A DNA stretch of 64,000 bases from NCBI RefSeq assembly GCF_003385115.1, contig NZ_QUNI01000013.1:62001-126000 (forward strand), read 5' to 3'. The translations under genes and the position numbers were made by a program. The DNA comes from Flavobacterium aquicola. Its GTDB lineage: Bacteria > Bacteroidota > Bacteroidia > Flavobacteriales > Flavobacteriaceae. Under the pieces are notes generated by a model. The model made no database searches and was not told where the DNA came from. It saw only the letters and a list, made by a program, of their open reading frames with translations. This document shows, piece by piece, positions 32,903-41,068 of this stretch (its first letter is position 1; every line of letters begins with the position of its first letter).

Positions 32903-33688
32903 TTATAGATTTTTGAAAGTAAATTTCCCTTTTTCCTTATCAAAAAAAAGACTTTCATCCTTAAATATAGTGTCGAAAATCCCTTTTGATATCAAATTAC
33001 AAGGTTCGTCCTGAACCACCATTTCGGGAGTCATAATTATCATTTCGTCGCATAATTGAATAGCCATATCAATATCGTGAGTCGAAAATAAAATACATTT
33101 TCCGGTTTCGTGTGATAGTTTTTTTAAGAGTTTAAGTAACGAAACTTTGTGAAGTAAATCTAGATGGGTTGTGGGTTCATCCAGAATAATTAGTGGAGTG
33201 TCTTGTGTCAATGCTCTTGCAATCAAAACTTTTTGCAGTTGACCATCGCTTATTTCGTAATATTTTTTTTGTGACAAATGACCAATTTGTGTCAGCTCAA
33301 TGGCTTCCTGAACAATTTGAATATCAGCATCTGATAACGTCCCAATCCAATTTGTGTAAGGCTGACGCCCCAAAGCCGCCAATTCAAAAACAGTTAAATT
33401 ACTTGGAGGTAATTTTTCGGTCAAAACCATGCTTAAATTTTGGGCAAGTTCCAATGGTTCGTAACTGGAAATTTTTTTATCATTCAATAAAACAGTTCCC
33501 AACAGAGGTTTTTGAATTCCGGTAATTGTGCGCAATAAAGTAGATTTTCCAATACCGTTTGCCCCAATCAAAGCAATTAGTTTCCCAGCTTGTAAATTCA
33601 AGTTGAGGTTTTCGGCTATAGTCACAGTTTCTTTTTTGGAAGTGTATCCAATACTTAGATTTTGCGTAATAAGGATATTGTTTGACAT
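32903..33688 (-). CDS. btuD: ABC importer ATPase (B12/iron-chelate family)
   Basis: The 261-residue ATPase of a FecCDE/BtuFCD-type importer. Walker A is GANGIGKSTLL. The signature region is EISDGQLQKVLIARAL, a variant of LSGGQ. Walker B is PLIILDEPTTHLD, and the switch His is in STHDID. It is the last gene of an operon ordered binding protein, permease, ATPase. The B12 assignment comes from adjoining cobalamin genes; a siderophore importer is the alternative. Confidence 0.85.
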   Translation of the reverse strand: MSNNILITQNLSIGYTSKKETVTIAENLNLNLQAGKLIALIGANGIGKSTLLRTITGIQKPLLGTVLLNDKKISSYEPLELAQNLSMVLTEKLPPSNLTVFELAALGRQPYTNWIGTLSDADIQIVQEAIELTQIGHLSQKKYYEISDGQLQKVLIARALTQDTPLIILDEPTTHLDLLHKVSLLKLLKKLSHETGKCILFSTHDIDMAIQLCDEMIIMTPEMVVQDEPCNLISKGIFDTIFKDESLFFDKEKGKFTFKNL

Positions 33689-33708
33689 ACTTTATTTTAA
33701 TTTTTTCA

Positions 33709-33765
33709 GCCCAAAACTTTGCGAACTTTGCGTAATTCTTTGTGCACTTTGCGGTTAAATCCTAT
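33709..33765 (+). repeat. CTTTGCG-type dispersed repeat
   Basis: Shares CTTTGCGAACTT(T/A)GCGTAATTCT with the reverse of 13240-13297, and CTTTGCGGTTAAA-like ends with 13396-13446. It lies between the importer permease and ATPase genes. Confidence 0.6.
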
Positions 33766-34790
33766 TTAAAATTCCGCTTTCGAATCAACAACCAAATGAC
33801 AATTGGAGCACCCAATATCGAAGTAATCGCATTAATAGGCAACGTAATTTCCATTCCCGGCATTTGGGAGACAACATCACAAATCAACATAATTCCCGCT
33901 CCAAAAAGCAATGTACTCCAAAATAAAACAGTATGGTTACTCGTCTGAAAAACTAATTTGGCAATATGAGGAACTGCTAATCCCACAAAAGCAATTGGAC
34001 CTGCATAGGCAGTAATACTTCCCGCCAAAATGCTGGTGGCTAATATGATGATAAGTCGCGCTTTGTTGAAATTCAATCCCATACTCTTAGCGTAGTTTTC
34101 GCCAAGCAGTAAAGCATTCAATGGTTTTATACTGAGTAAGCTCAGAAATAATCCTAGTAACACACAAATCGTCAAAATAAGAATGGAAGTCCAAGATAAA
34201 TTGCCAAGATTTCCCATTGACCAAAAAGTGAATTTTTGCAATTGTTCAGCTGAACTAAAATAAGTAAGAACCCCAACAACTGCACTAGTAAAACTGCCAA
34301 ACATCAGCCCGACAATCAGGATAGCCATCGTATCTCTCAAGCGTTGCGAAACCAATAAAACCAGCAACAAAACAGAGGTACTTCCTAAAGTTGAAGCCAA
34401 AACAATTCCATAGGGAGATAATAAAACGCCACTCAAAAACGAAGGAACTACACTCGCTCCCAAAATCACAAAAGCAACCCCTAAACTCGCCCCAGAACTA
34501 AGTCCTAAAACATAAGGTCCAGCAAGCGGATTTCGAAATAAAGTTTGCATCAATAATCCGCTTATCGAAAGTCCCATTCCGACCAAAACTGCCGTAATCG
34601 CTTTTGGTAAACGATAGTTGATAATAATGTATTCCCAAGTTGATTTACTCGATTGTCCTCCTGTCAAACTAGTATAAACTTCTTTGAAAGGAATAGTAAT
34701 CGACCCCAAACTGATGTTTACAAAAAACAGAATAATCAGCCCTAAAAAAAGGAATGAGAATAAGATCGTATTTCGTTTTGGATTGTTCAA
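33762..34790 (-). CDS. btuC: ABC importer permease (FecCD/BtuC family)
   Basis: A 342-residue inner-membrane permease with about ten helices. Family motifs are RLPKAITAVLVGMGLSISGLLMQ, the LAGPYVLGLSSGASLG segment and the cytoplasmic coupling region PIAFVGLAVPHIAKL. It works with the lipoprotein encoded upstream and the ATPase downstream to import B12 or a metal chelate. A 25-bp palindrome (34812-34836) separates it from the binding-protein gene. Confidence 0.88.
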   Translation of the reverse strand: MNNPKRNTILFSFLFLGLIILFFVNISLGSITIPFKEVYTSLTGGQSSKSTWEYIIINYRLPKAITAVLVGMGLSISGLLMQTLFRNPLAGPYVLGLSSGASLGVAFVILGASVVPSFLSGVLLSPYGIVLASTLGSTSVLLLVLLVSQRLRDTMAILIVGLMFGSFTSAVVGVLTYFSSAEQLQKFTFWSMGNLGNLSWTSILILTICVLLGLFLSLLSIKPLNALLLGENYAKSMGLNFNKARLIIILATSILAGSITAYAGPIAFVGLAVPHIAKLVFQTSNHTVLFWSTLLFGAGIMLICDVVSQMPGMEITLPINAITSILGAPIVIWLLIRKRNFK

Positions 34791-34811
34791 TTCTATTTTG
34801 TTTGCTGAGAT

Positions 34812-34836
34812 CTAACAGGTTTTTAAAACCTGTTAG
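34812..34836. repeat. Palindrome CTAACAGGTTTT / AAAACCTGTTAG
   Basis: A 12-bp perfect inverted repeat around one T, between btuF- and btuC-like genes. A degraded relative occurs near 20237-20260. It belongs to a common flavobacterial palindrome type. Confidence 0.7.
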
Positions 34837-34852
34837 GTCTGTCGAGTAATAT

Positions 34853-35995
34853 TTAATTCAGTTTTTGTGCAAAAGTAAAAGTATAATCAGGAAGCAATTC
34901 CGGATGAAAAATTTTGATGTAATCTTTCAATACCAAATCAGGCCGGGCAGGGGATAATTCGTAGAAAATTGTACCACCAGTAGCTCCCATTTTTGCTTCA
35001 AATGTGTAAATATTTTTATTAATAAAAGCATCAAATTGACTGTAATGTGGGTTAGCTTTTTCCAGTTCCGACAATGATTTGAAAGAGCCAGTTGCAATCC
35101 AAAAATTGGCCGTTTTGGCTTTGTCCAAAATGTTTTCAAATGACAGTCCAAGACTTCCCGTGCCTTCAAGATTTTTCCAAAAATAATCCGCTTTGGCATC
35201 TTTCATAAATTGGGCAACCCAACTGCTTCCGCGGGCTACATACCATTGATCTTGATACATTGAACCATACAAAACAGTCGAAGTTGGTTTTTTATTGGCA
35301 ACCAAAGCCAAAGCATTGTTGTATTCTTTTACAATATTGTCAAATAATTGATTGGCTTCTTTTTCTTTACCAAATAAAACGCCATAAAGTTTTAACCATT
35401 CAGCTTTTCCAAGAGGAGATTGCTCCATCCAGTCGGCTTGGATTAAAACTTTTAAACCGCTTTTTTGTAAATTTTCAATGCTCGGATTATTATTGTCAAT
35501 GCCAAAAGTGACAATAAGTTCCGGCGATAATTCGATAAGTTGTTCGATATTGAGTTTTTCGTTCTGCCCCACATTTTTAACAGAACCGACATCAATTAAG
35601 GCTCTTGTTTTTTCGGATGAAACATAATCGGTATGCGGGAAACCAACCAATGATTTTTCAACGCCCAACATTTCCAAAAATGGGATATTGGTAGTCGAAG
35701 TCACGACAATGGATTTCAAAGGAACATTAATTTGAGTATATTTTTGCAAGCTGTCTGGAACAATTCCGTTTTTTTCTTTTAGGACATAAACGAAATTTTT
35801 AACCGCATCCGGCCAAGGATTTGAAACTGTAACTACACTATAGCCGTTGTGTTTGTGAATGGCTAAACTTTTGGAATATTGAATGCTATTTGTAGTGTTA
35901 ACAGCATTTATAACCTCTTTTGTTTCATTTTTTTTACATCCAATAAATGAAAAAAGAACACAGATTAAAAGAACTTTGTAGAATGAAAATCGCAT
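34853..35995 (-). CDS. btuF: ABC importer substrate-binding lipoprotein (BtuF-like)
   Basis: A 380-residue periplasm-facing lipoprotein: the lipobox FIGC sets Cys20. From about residue 90 it has the class III binding-protein fold (VVTSTTNIPFLEMLGVEK, the LIELSPELIVTFG lobe and a C-terminal ILDKAKTANFWI lobe) joined by a long helix. It is the first gene of the importer operon and divergent from the CWC-protein gene. No riboswitch is visible in the 96 bp upstream. B12 specificity is inferred from neighbours. Confidence 0.85.
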   Translation of the reverse strand: MRFSFYKVLLICVLFSFIGCKKNETKEVINAVNTTNSIQYSKSLAIHKHNGYSVVTVSNPWPDAVKNFVYVLKEKNGIVPDSLQKYTQINVPLKSIVVTSTTNIPFLEMLGVEKSLVGFPHTDYVSSEKTRALIDVGSVKNVGQNEKLNIEQLIELSPELIVTFGIDNNNPSIENLQKSGLKVLIQADWMEQSPLGKAEWLKLYGVLFGKEKEANQLFDNIVKEYNNALALVANKKPTSTVLYGSMYQDQWYVARGSSWVAQFMKDAKADYFWKNLEGTGSLGLSFENILDKAKTANFWIATGSFKSLSELEKANPHYSQFDAFINKNIYTFEAKMGATGGTIFYELSPARPDLVLKDYIKIFHPELLPDYTFTFAQKLN

Positions 35996-36091
35996 ATATT
36001 ATTTTTTTCGATAGCAACAAAGGTATAGTAAATTATAAATTTCTTCTTTAATTTTTACAGTAAAAAATAAGACAAACGTTATCTTTACAAA

Positions 36092-36454
36092 ATGAATATT
36101 ATAAAAGTGAAGCATTGTTCTACCTGCCAAAAGGCTTTTAATTGTGGGGATACTCCCCAAGGCGAAGCGTGTTGGTGCAATGATTTTCCGCCTATTTTTG
36201 ATCCGTTTGATATTGCCGATTGTCTTTGTCCAAGTTGTTTCAAAACCGCCTGTTCCAATAAAATAGACGAGTTTGTGGCAACCATAACTCCCGAAACCGC
36301 AATAGGAAACAAAGCTTCATTATTACCAGAAACAACACATATTATAGAAGGAATTGATTATTATTTTGAAGACAGAAACTATGTTTTCAAGCCTTGGTTT
36401 CATTTAAAAAGAGGTTATTGTTGCAAAAGCGATTGCACGCATTGCCCGTATTAA
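36092..36454 (+). CDS. Cysteine-rich CWC protein fused to DUF5522
   Basis: A 120-residue protein with two short Cys-rich parts. Residues 5-60 are the cysteine-rich CWC family (KHCSTCQKAFNCG … ACWCNDFPP). Residues 80-120 match DUF5522, ending HLKRGYCCKSDCTHCPY. Both could bind a metal such as zinc. It sits at the head of the cobalamin assembly genes, divergent from the importer operon. No function is known for either part. Confidence 0.78.
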   Translation: MNIIKVKHCSTCQKAFNCGDTPQGEACWCNDFPPIFDPFDIADCLCPSCFKTACSNKIDEFVATITPETAIGNKASLLPETTHIIEGIDYYFEDRNYVFKPWFHLKRGYCCKSDCTHCPY

Positions 36455-36485
36455 ATGGTTAATTATAAATTGTTAGTGGTTAATT

Positions 36486-36848
36486 ATGAAGGATAACATT
36501 GTTAAAGACAAAAGCTTTGATTTTGCAATTAGAATTGTCAAACTTTATCAATATTTGAGCAGTAATAAAAAGGAATTTATACTTTCAAAACAGCTTCTAA
36601 GATCAGGAACAAGTATTGGTGCAATGATTAGAGAAGCAGAACACGCCGAAAGCAAAAGTGATTTCATTCATAAATTTGCAATTGCGCAGAAAGAAGCCAA
36701 CGAAGTAGTTTATTGGTTGGAATTGCTAAAAGCAACTGATTATTTAAATGAAAAAGAATTTGAAACTATTTACAATGATGCAATTACAATTCTAAAATTA
36801 ATCACAAGCATTCTTAAAACTTCCAAAAATCAATTAGTTTCAAAATAG
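36486..36848 (+). CDS. Four-helix bundle protein
   Basis: A 120-residue all-alpha protein of the four-helix bundle family (TIGR02436, first described from 23S rRNA intervening sequences). Family motifs are SKQLLRSGTSIGAMIREAEHAESK and KEANEVVYWLELLKATDYL. Members are scattered by transfer in Bacteroidota and may form pentamers. It lies between the CWC-protein gene and cobU with short gaps and has no evident link to B12. It is probably a hitchhiker. Confidence 0.9.
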   Translation: MKDNIVKDKSFDFAIRIVKLYQYLSSNKKEFILSKQLLRSGTSIGAMIREAEHAESKSDFIHKFAIAQKEANEVVYWLELLKATDYLNEKEFETIYNDAITILKLITSILKTSKNQLVSK

Positions 36849-36892
36849 GCTTCAACATTAACCATTAACAATTAATCATCAATAATTAACTA

Positions 36893-37402
36893 ATGATATA
36901 CTTAATAACGGGAGGGGAACGCTCCGGAAAAAGCAGTTATGCCGAAAATTTAGCCAAAGAGTTAGCCGAAAAACCATTGTATGTTGCCACAGCCAGAAAA
37001 TGGGACGACGATTTTCAAAAACGTGTCGATCGTCATCAAAAGGGGCGTGATGAAAGATGGATAAACATTGAAGAAGAAAAACATTTGAGCCAAATTGATT
37101 TCTCAGGCAAAGTGGCCGTTGTCGATTGTGTGACGCTTTGGCTGACGAATTTTTTTGTGGATACGAAAAATGACGTTACTTTAAGTTTGGAACAAGCCAA
37201 AACTGAATTGGACGCTATCGCACAACAAGAAGATGCAACAATCATTATTGTAACTAACGAAATCGGAATGGGAGTCCACGCAGAAACGCACATTGGTAGG
37301 AAATTTGTAGAACTTCAAGGATGGATGAATCAATACATCGCCCAAAAAGCCGATACAGTTGTACTAATGGTTTCGGGAATTCCTGTAAAAATTAAAGGAT
37401 AG
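36893..37402 (+). CDS. cobU: Adenosylcobinamide kinase / adenosylcobinamide-phosphate guanylyltransferase
   Basis: Phosphorylates adenosylcobinamide and attaches GMP, preparing the nucleotide loop of B12. The 169 residues show the P-loop GGERSGKSSYAE, the VDCVTLWLTN segment, and NEIGMGVHAE with the conserved Glu and His used for the guanylyl intermediate region. It is the first enzyme of the cobU / bluB-cobT / cobS / cobC run. A dispersed palindromic element (copy C) separates it from the next gene. Confidence 0.94.
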   Translation: MIYLITGGERSGKSSYAENLAKELAEKPLYVATARKWDDDFQKRVDRHQKGRDERWINIEEEKHLSQIDFSGKVAVVDCVTLWLTNFFVDTKNDVTLSLEQAKTELDAIAQQEDATIIIVTNEIGMGVHAETHIGRKFVELQGWMNQYIAQKADTVVLMVSGIPVKIKG

Positions 37403-37415
37403 ATTTTGTAAATTT

Positions 37416-37500
37416 GGGCGTTACCACAAGGGTCGGGCTGTTCGCTATATCTATTGTGGCGAACCCCGCCACAATAGGATGTCGTTTCCATCCCTAACGC
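37416..37500 (-). repeat. Dispersed palindromic element, copy C
   Basis: An 85-bp copy whose ends GGGCGTTAC and CCCTAACGC are near inverted repeats. Hairpin CTATTGTGGCG (37451-37461), loop AACCC, CGCCACAATAG (37467-37477). Read in reverse it closely matches copy E. It interrupts the cobalamin operon. Confidence 0.75.
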
Positions 37501-37516
37501 AAACACACTGCACATA

Positions 37517-39193
37517 ATGACATTAGATGAAATCATAAAATCCCGCCGTGACACTCGACATTTTACGCAAGACGAAGTGCCAGATGAAGTGATCCAAAGA
37601 GCATTGCAGGCAGGACATCACGCTCCTTCAGTAGGTTTGACCGATGCTACAAGATATTATCTTATAAAATCGGATACAATCAAAAAAGAGATAAAAAAAC
37701 TGTTTTTGGACTACGATCAGAAAGCTTGTAATTTAACCGATGATGAGTTGCAGAAAAAACAATACCAAGGCTTAAAACTCGAAGCGATTGAGGAAACACC
37801 GCTTGGATTGGTGATTTGTTATGACCGTTCGGTTTTGAATACATTTACAATTGGAACAGTCGGAAGCAATGAAGCGATAAAATTTAGTGCAGTTAGTGCA
37901 TCACAAAATATTTGGCTGTCATTAACAGAACAAGGTTATTCAATGGGTTGGGTTTCAATTCTGAATTATTACCAATTCAAACAACTTTTAGGATTACCCG
38001 AAAATATTGAACCTTTGGGCTATTTCTGCGTAGGTAAACCTGCCACCGATTATGGCAATCAACCAATGCTTCAACAATTGAATTGGAAACAAAAAGCTGA
38101 AAAGCCTTTTGTTGAAGAGATTTTAGTTTCCACTCCAGTATCGACTACAGAGTCATTGCGAGGAATGAAGCAATCTTACTTTGATGATTCCACATTAGTT
38201 GAAGCACTTCAACAAAAAATAGACAATAAAACCAAACCAACAGGTTCACTCGGAGTTTTGGAAATTTTGGCAAAGCAAATAGGAACAGTTTTCCAGACAT
38301 TAGAACCCAAAATAATAAAACCGCACATAGCAGTTTTTGCAGGTGACCACGGAATTGCTAATCATGGCGTAAGCGCCTATCCGCAAGATGTTACCCGACA
38401 AATGGTTACTAATTTTCTCGAAGGCGGAGCAGGAATCAATGTGTTTTGCAGACAAAATAATATTAGCTTAACCATAGTAGATGCTGGGGTAAATTATGAT
38501 TTTCCAACGAATACGAATTTAGTTTCAGCGAAAATAGCGAAGGGAACACAATCTTTTTTACATACTTCGGCGATGAGTAAATCCGAATTGGATTTATGTT
38601 TTACTAAAGGAAAGGGAATCGTGAATTCCATTTTTGAAATGGGTTGCAACTGTATTGGTCTTGGCGAAATGGGAATTGGTAACACTTCTACAGCCTCAGT
38701 TTTGATGAGTATTCTTTTGGAATTACCAATCGAAGATTGCGTTGGCCAAGGAACAGGAGTTATTGATGAAAAATTAATTCAGAAGCAAAATATTCTGAAA
38801 AAAGCTATTGAAAATTATAATGGCTCAAATGATTTAGAAAGTAAATTAGCTTATTTCGGTGGATTTGAAATTCTGCAAATGGCAGGTGGAATGCTTCAAG
38901 CCAAAGAAAATAATATGCTTATTCTAGTAGATGGGTTTATTTGCACGGTTGCTTTTTTAATTGCCTATAAAAAGAATCCGTCAGTAAAAGAAAATGCAAT
39001 ATTCTGCCATTCATCCGCAGAGAAAGGACATCAAAAAATATTGAATTATTTAGATGTTCAGCCATTATTGCAATTGGATTTACGATTGGGAGAAGGAACG
39101 GGTTGTGCAGTGGCGTTTCCGATTATACAATCTGCTGTTTGTTTTTTAAATGAAATGGCTAGTTTTGAATCGGCAGGTGTTAGTCGTTCGTAA
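37517..39193 (+). CDS. BluB-CobT fusion: DMB synthase plus nicotinate-nucleotide:DMB phosphoribosyltransferase
   Basis: A 558-residue two-domain enzyme. Residues 1-205 are a BluB-type flavin-destroying nitroreductase fold (RRDTRHFTQDEVPDEVIQRA, GWVSIL), which makes 5,6-dimethylbenzimidazole from FMNH2 and O2. Residues 215-558 are CobT (IDNKTKPTGSLGVLE, AGDHGIANHGVSAYP, GEGTGCAVAFPI with the catalytic Glu), which turns DMB into alpha-ribazole phosphate. The fusion would pass DMB directly between the two sites. It is followed by cobS after a 64-bp gap holding a hairpin. Confidence 0.93.
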   Translation: MTLDEIIKSRRDTRHFTQDEVPDEVIQRALQAGHHAPSVGLTDATRYYLIKSDTIKKEIKKLFLDYDQKACNLTDDELQKKQYQGLKLEAIEETPLGLVICYDRSVLNTFTIGTVGSNEAIKFSAVSASQNIWLSLTEQGYSMGWVSILNYYQFKQLLGLPENIEPLGYFCVGKPATDYGNQPMLQQLNWKQKAEKPFVEEILVSTPVSTTESLRGMKQSYFDDSTLVEALQQKIDNKTKPTGSLGVLEILAKQIGTVFQTLEPKIIKPHIAVFAGDHGIANHGVSAYPQDVTRQMVTNFLEGGAGINVFCRQNNISLTIVDAGVNYDFPTNTNLVSAKIAKGTQSFLHTSAMSKSELDLCFTKGKGIVNSIFEMGCNCIGLGEMGIGNTSTASVLMSILLELPIEDCVGQGTGVIDEKLIQKQNILKKAIENYNGSNDLESKLAYFGGFEILQMAGGMLQAKENNMLILVDGFICTVAFLIAYKKNPSVKENAIFCHSSAEKGHQKILNYLDVQPLLQLDLRLGEGTGCAVAFPIIQSAVCFLNEMASFESAGVSRS

Positions 39194-39212
39194 ATTTGTT
39201 GAAATACGCAAC

Positions 39213-39240
39213 GTAGAGAGGCACTGCAATGCCTCTCTAC
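39213..39240. repeat. Hairpin GTAGAGAGGCA / TGCCTCTCTAC
   Basis: Perfect 11-bp stem with a 6-nt loop between bluB-cobT and cobS. No T-tract follows, so it looks like a mobile palindrome rather than a terminator. Confidence 0.65.
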
Positions 39241-39257
39241 AGAATTATAAATAAAAA

Positions 39258-40064
39258 ATGAAAAAACAATTACATATATTTTTTACGGCATTGATGTTTT
39301 ACACCCGAATTCCGTGCCCTAAAAACATCGACCACAATCCTGATTATTTAAATAAAGCATCTCGTTATTTTCCTTTAATTGGATGGATTGTCGGGGTGAT
39401 TTCTTTTGCGGTTTATTATTTATCAGCGATTTTGTTTAACAATGAAATTGCTGTAATTCTGTCTGTTATTGCAGGAATATTAACTACAGGAGCTTTTCAT
39501 GAAGACGGTTTCGCTGATGTATGTGATGGTTTTGGCGGGGGATGGACAAAAGAGAAAATTCTTTTGATAATGAAGGACAGCGCTATCGGAGCCTATGGAG
39601 CGATTGGTGTAGTTTTGTTGTTCTTGCTAAAATTTCAGAGTTTAGTTCAGGTGGTGGATGACAGTCAGAAGTCGGAATTAATAATTTACAATTTACAATT
39701 TACCATTTTTCTACTTTTTGTTTCTGCACATTCAGTTAGTCGTTTGTCTGCAATTTCAATTGTCTTTACCCATCAATATTCTAGGGAAGATGCTTCGAGC
39801 AAAAGCAAACCTATTGCTCAGAATTTCACTTGGAAAGAAGTTACAGGTGCTTTGTTTTTCGGATTGTTGCCACTTGTGGTTTTGTCATTTTTTCAATGGC
39901 AGTTATTGTTGGCTTTAGTACCTGTTTTTATAGCTAGATTTTTTCTGGCTCGTTATTTTCAGAAATGGATTGACGGTTATACGGGAGATTGTTTGGGTGC
40001 AACGCAACAGGTTTGTGAGGTGATTTTTTATCTGTCAATTATTGCGATATGGAAGTTTATTTAG
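39258..40064 (+). CDS. cobS: Adenosylcobinamide-GDP ribazoletransferase
   Basis: A membrane enzyme joining the lower ligand to adenosylcobinamide-GDP, the final assembly step of B12. The 268 residues have about six helices. The conserved acidic block GAFHEDGFADVCDGFGGG (near residue 75) binds Mg2+ and substrate, and YTGDCLGATQQ lies near the C-terminus. The cobC reading frame overlaps its end by 16 bp, showing tight coupling. Confidence 0.93.
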   Translation: MKKQLHIFFTALMFYTRIPCPKNIDHNPDYLNKASRYFPLIGWIVGVISFAVYYLSAILFNNEIAVILSVIAGILTTGAFHEDGFADVCDGFGGGWTKEKILLIMKDSAIGAYGAIGVVLLFLLKFQSLVQVVDDSQKSELIIYNLQFTIFLLFVSAHSVSRLSAISIVFTHQYSREDASSKSKPIAQNFTWKEVTGALFFGLLPLVVLSFFQWQLLLALVPVFIARFFLARYFQKWIDGYTGDCLGATQQVCEVIFYLSIIAIWKFI

Positions 40065-40615
40065 TTCGTCATACCGAGACAGTTTGCGAAAAAGGAATCT
40101 GCTACGGTCAGAGTGATGTAGAAATTAGAGAACCTTACGATCTTGTTTTTCAAACTATTTTGAGTCAATTGCCACAGGAGGCGGTTTTGTATTCCAGTCC
40201 GTTGCAACGTTGTGTTGTTTTGGCCAAACATATTCAGGAAAATATTAAGGCTAATTCCATTATTGAAGATTCAAGATTGATGGAAATGCATTTTGGTGAT
40301 TGGGAATTGCAAAGTTGGAATGATATTCCGCAGGAAGTTTTAAATCCGTGGATGGAGGATTTTGTAAATGTTCGGGTTCCCAATGGTGAATCTTTTGTTG
40401 ATTTGAATAAAAGAGTTTTAGATTTTTTAGAAAATGAAATTGCAAAAGGATCTGAAAAACCATTAATTATTGTCGCACATGCGGGAGTTATTCGAAGTAT
40501 TTTGTGTAAAATAAATAATCTTCCTTTGTTAGAAGCTTTTAAATCTAAGCTGGATTTTGGAGCTGTTGTGAAAATTGAAATTTTGAATTCAACGAGGATT
40601 TTAAAATCTTTCTAA
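40049..40615 (+). CDS. cobC: Alpha-ribazole phosphatase (histidine phosphatase family)
   Basis: Removes the phosphate from alpha-ribazole phosphate or adenosylcobalamin phosphate. The 188 residues begin VYLVRHTETVCEKG, with the catalytic RHT motif and the CobC-type GICYGQSDV. The second active-site histidine is in IVAHAGVIRS. It overlaps cobS by 16 bp in another frame. The general phosphoglycerate-mutase-like fold could serve other substrates, but the position argues for CobC. Confidence 0.88.
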   Translation: MEVYLVRHTETVCEKGICYGQSDVEIREPYDLVFQTILSQLPQEAVLYSSPLQRCVVLAKHIQENIKANSIIEDSRLMEMHFGDWELQSWNDIPQEVLNPWMEDFVNVRVPNGESFVDLNKRVLDFLENEIAKGSEKPLIIVAHAGVIRSILCKINNLPLLEAFKSKLDFGAVVKIEILNSTRILKSF

Positions 40616-40636
40616 AATAGCACAAATTTTTCTCTT

Positions 40637-40704
40637 TAGCCCCGATTGTAGTGGAAATCCTTTTTGGCTGGAGTTCAGCCAAAAAGATTGTAACGGAAAG
40701 CGGG
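40637..40704 (+). repeat. Dispersed palindromic element, copy D
   Basis: Starts TAGCCCCGAT and ends AGCGGG like copy A. Hairpin CTTTTTGGCTG (40660-40670), loop GAGTT, CAGCCAAAAAG (40676-40686). The remainder of 40616-40850 shows only a promoter box. Confidence 0.75.
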
Positions 40705-40836
40705 ACCAATCTTTCCTAAAAATGCCGAATCTTTCTGCTCCAAAAAAAGATAATCAAACTCAGATTCCAGAGAGGTTTTGATTGTTCAGAACAAATTTTA
40801 AGAATATAATTTTAGGATTTGTGAATTCATTTCAGT

Positions 40837-40844
40837 TATATTTG
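40837..40844 (+). promoter_or_regulatory. -7 box before the cobalamin riboswitch
   Basis: TATATTTG matches TAnnTTTG, immediately upstream of the first conserved riboswitch helix, so transcription would start at about 40850. Confidence 0.55.
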
Positions 40845-40851
40845 CATCCGA

Positions 40852-41058
40852 ATTAAGGTTGTGTTTTTGAATTTTTGGAAACACATTAAAAGGGAATTAG
40901 GTTCGAAACCTAAGCTGTTCCCGCAACTGTAAGCTATCAAGCTTGTTGTAATCTACTAAGCCACTGCCCCGAAATCGGGATGGGAAGGCAAACAACAAGA
41001 CGCAAGCCAGGAGACCTGCCTTTTTTCTTAACGAATATCGAACTTTCGGGAAAAAAGG
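40852..41058 (+). promoter_or_regulatory. Cobalamin riboswitch
   Basis: Conserved elements appear in order: AAAGGGAA and GCTGTTCCCGCAACTGTAAG, GCCACTG, GGGAAGGC, and the B12 box AAGCCAGGAGACCTGCC ending at 41020. Just after it, CCTTTTTTC (41019-41027) can pair with GAAAAAAGG (41050-41058) close to the btuB start, and it overlaps the B12 box, so it is a likely expression platform. It should shut off the receptor and propeller genes when B12 is plentiful. Confidence 0.93.
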
Positions 41059-41068
41059 TTCAGAAATT

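Noticed and set aside
39431..39442. A third near-copy of the CarH-type palindrome (TTTGTTTAACAA)
   Set aside because: It is inside the cobS coding region and lacks the last base of the motif; there is no promoter context.
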